Below are positions 62,385 to 64,000 of a stretch of DNA of 64,000 bases, piece after piece. The notes under the pieces are model-generated. The model worked only from the letters and a program-made list of their open reading frames with translations, was not told the origin of the DNA and made no database searches. Location of the stretch: contig JBOEGH010000006.1 of NCBI GenBank assembly GCA_050633325.1, positions 1 to 64,000 of the forward strand, written 5' to 3'. How positions within the stretch are numbered: position 1 is the first letter of the stretch; every line of letters begins with the position of its first letter. The DNA is from UBA1672 sp050633325 (GTDB taxonomy: Bacteria > Pseudomonadota > Alphaproteobacteria > Micavibrionales > Micavibrionaceae). The translations under genes were made by a program, and so were the position numbers.

Positions 62385-64000
62385 CTACTGCGCATTTGCT
62401 TTTATATCTTCCAACTCTAACCATCGTAGTTCCGAGTTATCTAGTTCTTCCTTCGCAGCAGGTAATCGTTTGGATATTCGCGTAAATTCATCAGGGTCTT
62501 TAGTATAAAGATCTGGGTCAGCCATTAATTCTTCCAGCTTTTCCACTTCTTTTTCCAGAACTTTAATCTTTTTCGGTAGTTTTTCTAATTCATGTTTTAG
62601 ATTAAAGGTGAATGCTACTGGTTCTTTTTTCTGTTTATTAGTTTCAGTGCTCGCTGATTTATTAGACTTTTTAATTTTGGTCTCTTCTGATTTTTGTGTT
62701 TTCTTCCAAGCCATATAGTCGCTGTAACCGCCTACGATACCTTCGACCTTTGCATCGCCTTCGAAAACCAGCATTTTTGTGACCACCTGATCTAAGAAGT
62801 CACGATCGTGAGACACGACGAACAGAGTACCATCATAACTTTTTAAAATATTGGTCAGCATATCCAATGTATCCATATCAAGGTCATTGGTTGGTTCATC
62901 CATAATCAGCATACTGGCGGGGTTGGCGAGTATTTTGGCAAGCATTAGGCGGTTTTTTTGACCACCGGATAAAGTGCTTACTTTTCTCCACGCATCTTCG
63001 GGATCAAATAGGTAATCTTTTAAATAACCGCAAACATGACGTGATTTTCCGCGTACGTCCAAATATTCCGCGCCTTCAGGGCAAAGGTTATCTTTCAAAC
63101 TCTTGTCTTCTTTTAACATTGATCTGGTTTGATCGAAATAACTGAAGCTTAGGTTTTTTGCAATTTTAACGCGTCCGGTATCCGGGCTCATTTCTTTCGT
63201 TAGCATGCGTAAGAACGTGGTTTTGCCAGATCCATTTCGTCCTAAAATGCCAATGCGGTCTTGTTTCTTTATACGCATATTAAACTTATCAAGTATAAGT
63301 TTTGTGCGTCCGTTATCAGGGTCGGTGAAGCTTTTTCCAACATTAAAGAACTCTGCGACGTTTCGTGAGGATTGCTCTGTCGTCATAGGTGGTAGTTCTA
63401 TTGTCGATGTAACGCGACGAAATGCCTTTTGATCTTTTTCAAACTGATCACGCGCTTCGAATGCTTCTGCTTGTCTGCGTACATTGCGCTTTACCCGTGC
63501 TTTAACACCTTTGTTGGCCCATGCTATTTCTTGATCTACTTTTTTTGCGCGGTTATGAAGGGCTCTTCCTTCTTGCTCTAACATCTCTTTAGACCATTGC
63601 TCAAAATGGGCAAATCCTTTTGGTGCGGTTTTCAGCTCTCCTCTGTCTAGCCAGAAAACGCGATCAGTAGTGTTAGATAGAAATGCACGATCGTGAGACA
63701 CAATAACAACGGCGCCGCGGTAATTGCTTATATAATTTTCCAGCCACTCAATCAGTTCCAAATCCATGTGGTTTGTAGGTTCGTCTAATAATAGTATGTC
63801 TGGCTCTTCGATTAATGAGCGTGCAAGCGCGGCACGGCGCAGCTGCCCACCGGAAAGGCTCTCTAATTTATCATCTACGTTAAGAAGAAGCGGGGACACA
63901 ACCATCTCTATACGGTAATCTATGTCCCAATCTTCCAATTCATCATTCAGACCTTCAAATACGTAATCGCGGACTGTTTTACCCTCAATTCCTGTGGCGT
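62385..64000 (-). CDS. uup: ABC-F ATPase, Uup-like (5' end outside window)
   Basis: The frame stays open to the right edge, so the N-terminus, including the first Walker A, is missing. Seen are the first-domain signature LSGGQLRRAALARSL and Walker B LLLDEPTNHMD, the interdomain linker, the second-domain GRNGSGKTTFLRML, LSGGQKNRLMLAKIL and LIMDEPTNDLD. A C-terminal coiled coil typical of Uup follows (LEKEVEKLEELM and AAKEELDNSELRWLELE). ABC-F proteins act on ribosomes; Uup also affects DNA excision. It has no membrane segments. Confidence 0.92.
   Translation of the reverse strand, partial: ATGIEGKTVRDYVFEGLNDELEDWDIDYRIEMVVSPLLLNVDDKLESLSGGQLRRAALARSLIEEPDILLLDEPTNHMDLELIEWLENYISNYRGAVVIVSHDRAFLSNTTDRVFWLDRGELKTAPKGFAHFEQWSKEMLEQEGRALHNRAKKVDQEIAWANKGVKARVKRNVRRQAEAFEARDQFEKDQKAFRRVTSTIELPPMTTEQSSRNVAEFFNVGKSFTDPDNGRTKLILDKFNMRIKKQDRIGILGRNGSGKTTFLRMLTKEMSPDTGRVKIAKNLSFSYFDQTRSMLKEDKSLKDNLCPEGAEYLDVRGKSRHVCGYLKDYLFDPEDAWRKVSTLSGGQKNRLMLAKILANPASMLIMDEPTNDLDMDTLDMLTNILKSYDGTLFVVSHDRDFLDQVVTKMLVFEGDAKVEGIVGGYSDYMAWKKTQKSEETKIKKSNKSASTETNKQKKEPVAFTFNLKHELEKLPKKIKVLEKEVEKLEELMADPDLYTKDPDEFTRISKRLPAAKEELDNSELRWLELEDIKANAQ

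Noticed and set aside
1..64000. tRNA, rRNA, CRISPR array or transposase
   Set aside because: Scanning the intergenic spaces by eye showed no tRNA-like T-loop sequences, no rRNA, no regularly spaced repeats and no recombinase genes.

Overview
The window looks like an AT-rich (by eye about 40% GC) draft contig from an alphaproteobacterium. Evidence is the ribosomal order ending secY-adk-rpsM-rpsK-rpoA-rplQ without rpsD, the short adenylate kinase without a zinc LID, SapC, a YfbK-type vWA protein paired with an ECF sigma factor, and a bufferin-type locus. Two N runs (263-378 and 15031-15079) mark assembly gaps. A lineage such as Micavibrionales or a Rhodospirillales-like group is possible, but this is a guess.

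Layout. 1-13.3 kb: the S10/spc/alpha ribosomal block (rplB partial to rplQ). It is interrupted by a terminator plus an independently promoted secreted HExxH protein between rplO and secY. L30 and S17 carry lysine/alanine-rich histone-like tails. 13.3-14.9 kb: panC and panB on the minus strand. 15-23.8 kb: a mixed region with a small unknown protein, single-chain glycyl-tRNA synthetase, a TrmN6-like methyltransferase, a lytic transglycosylase, a membrane protein, an acyl-CoA dehydrogenase, a secreted protein with three Cys modules, an HTH/coiled-coil protein and SapC.

24-50.5 kb: an exopolysaccharide/surface region. Precursor enzymes (Ugd, ManC) supply UDP-glucuronate and GDP-mannose. Two GT4 glycosyltransferases, a Wzx-like flippase, a Wzy-like polymerase, Wza, and Wzc with a C-terminal Tyr cluster form a Wzx/Wzy-type pathway. 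Acyltransferase-3 proteins and an AMP-ligase/carrier-protein fusion may acylate the product. A large FhaB-like/beta-helix exoprotein and an RTX protein would be surface or secreted partners. No initiating glycosyltransferase, TpsB or type I transporter is in the window.

50.7-64 kb: a 1138-residue protein that reads as a degenerate phosphoenolpyruvate carboxylase homologue; an ECF sigma factor overlapping a membrane vWA protein; typA; a fatty-acid desaturase behind an FNR/FixK-type box; and a two-gene RiPP-like operon. The operon encodes an exported 12-cysteine precursor with a hexapeptide Cys period and a single protein fusing an MNIO (DUF692/BufB) enzyme to a BufC/DUF2063 partner. It lies behind a GTAACG-N16-CGAA promoter resembling the Caulobacter SigF consensus. 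This operon and the PEPC-like protein are the most interesting items. An ABC-F ATPase runs off the right edge.
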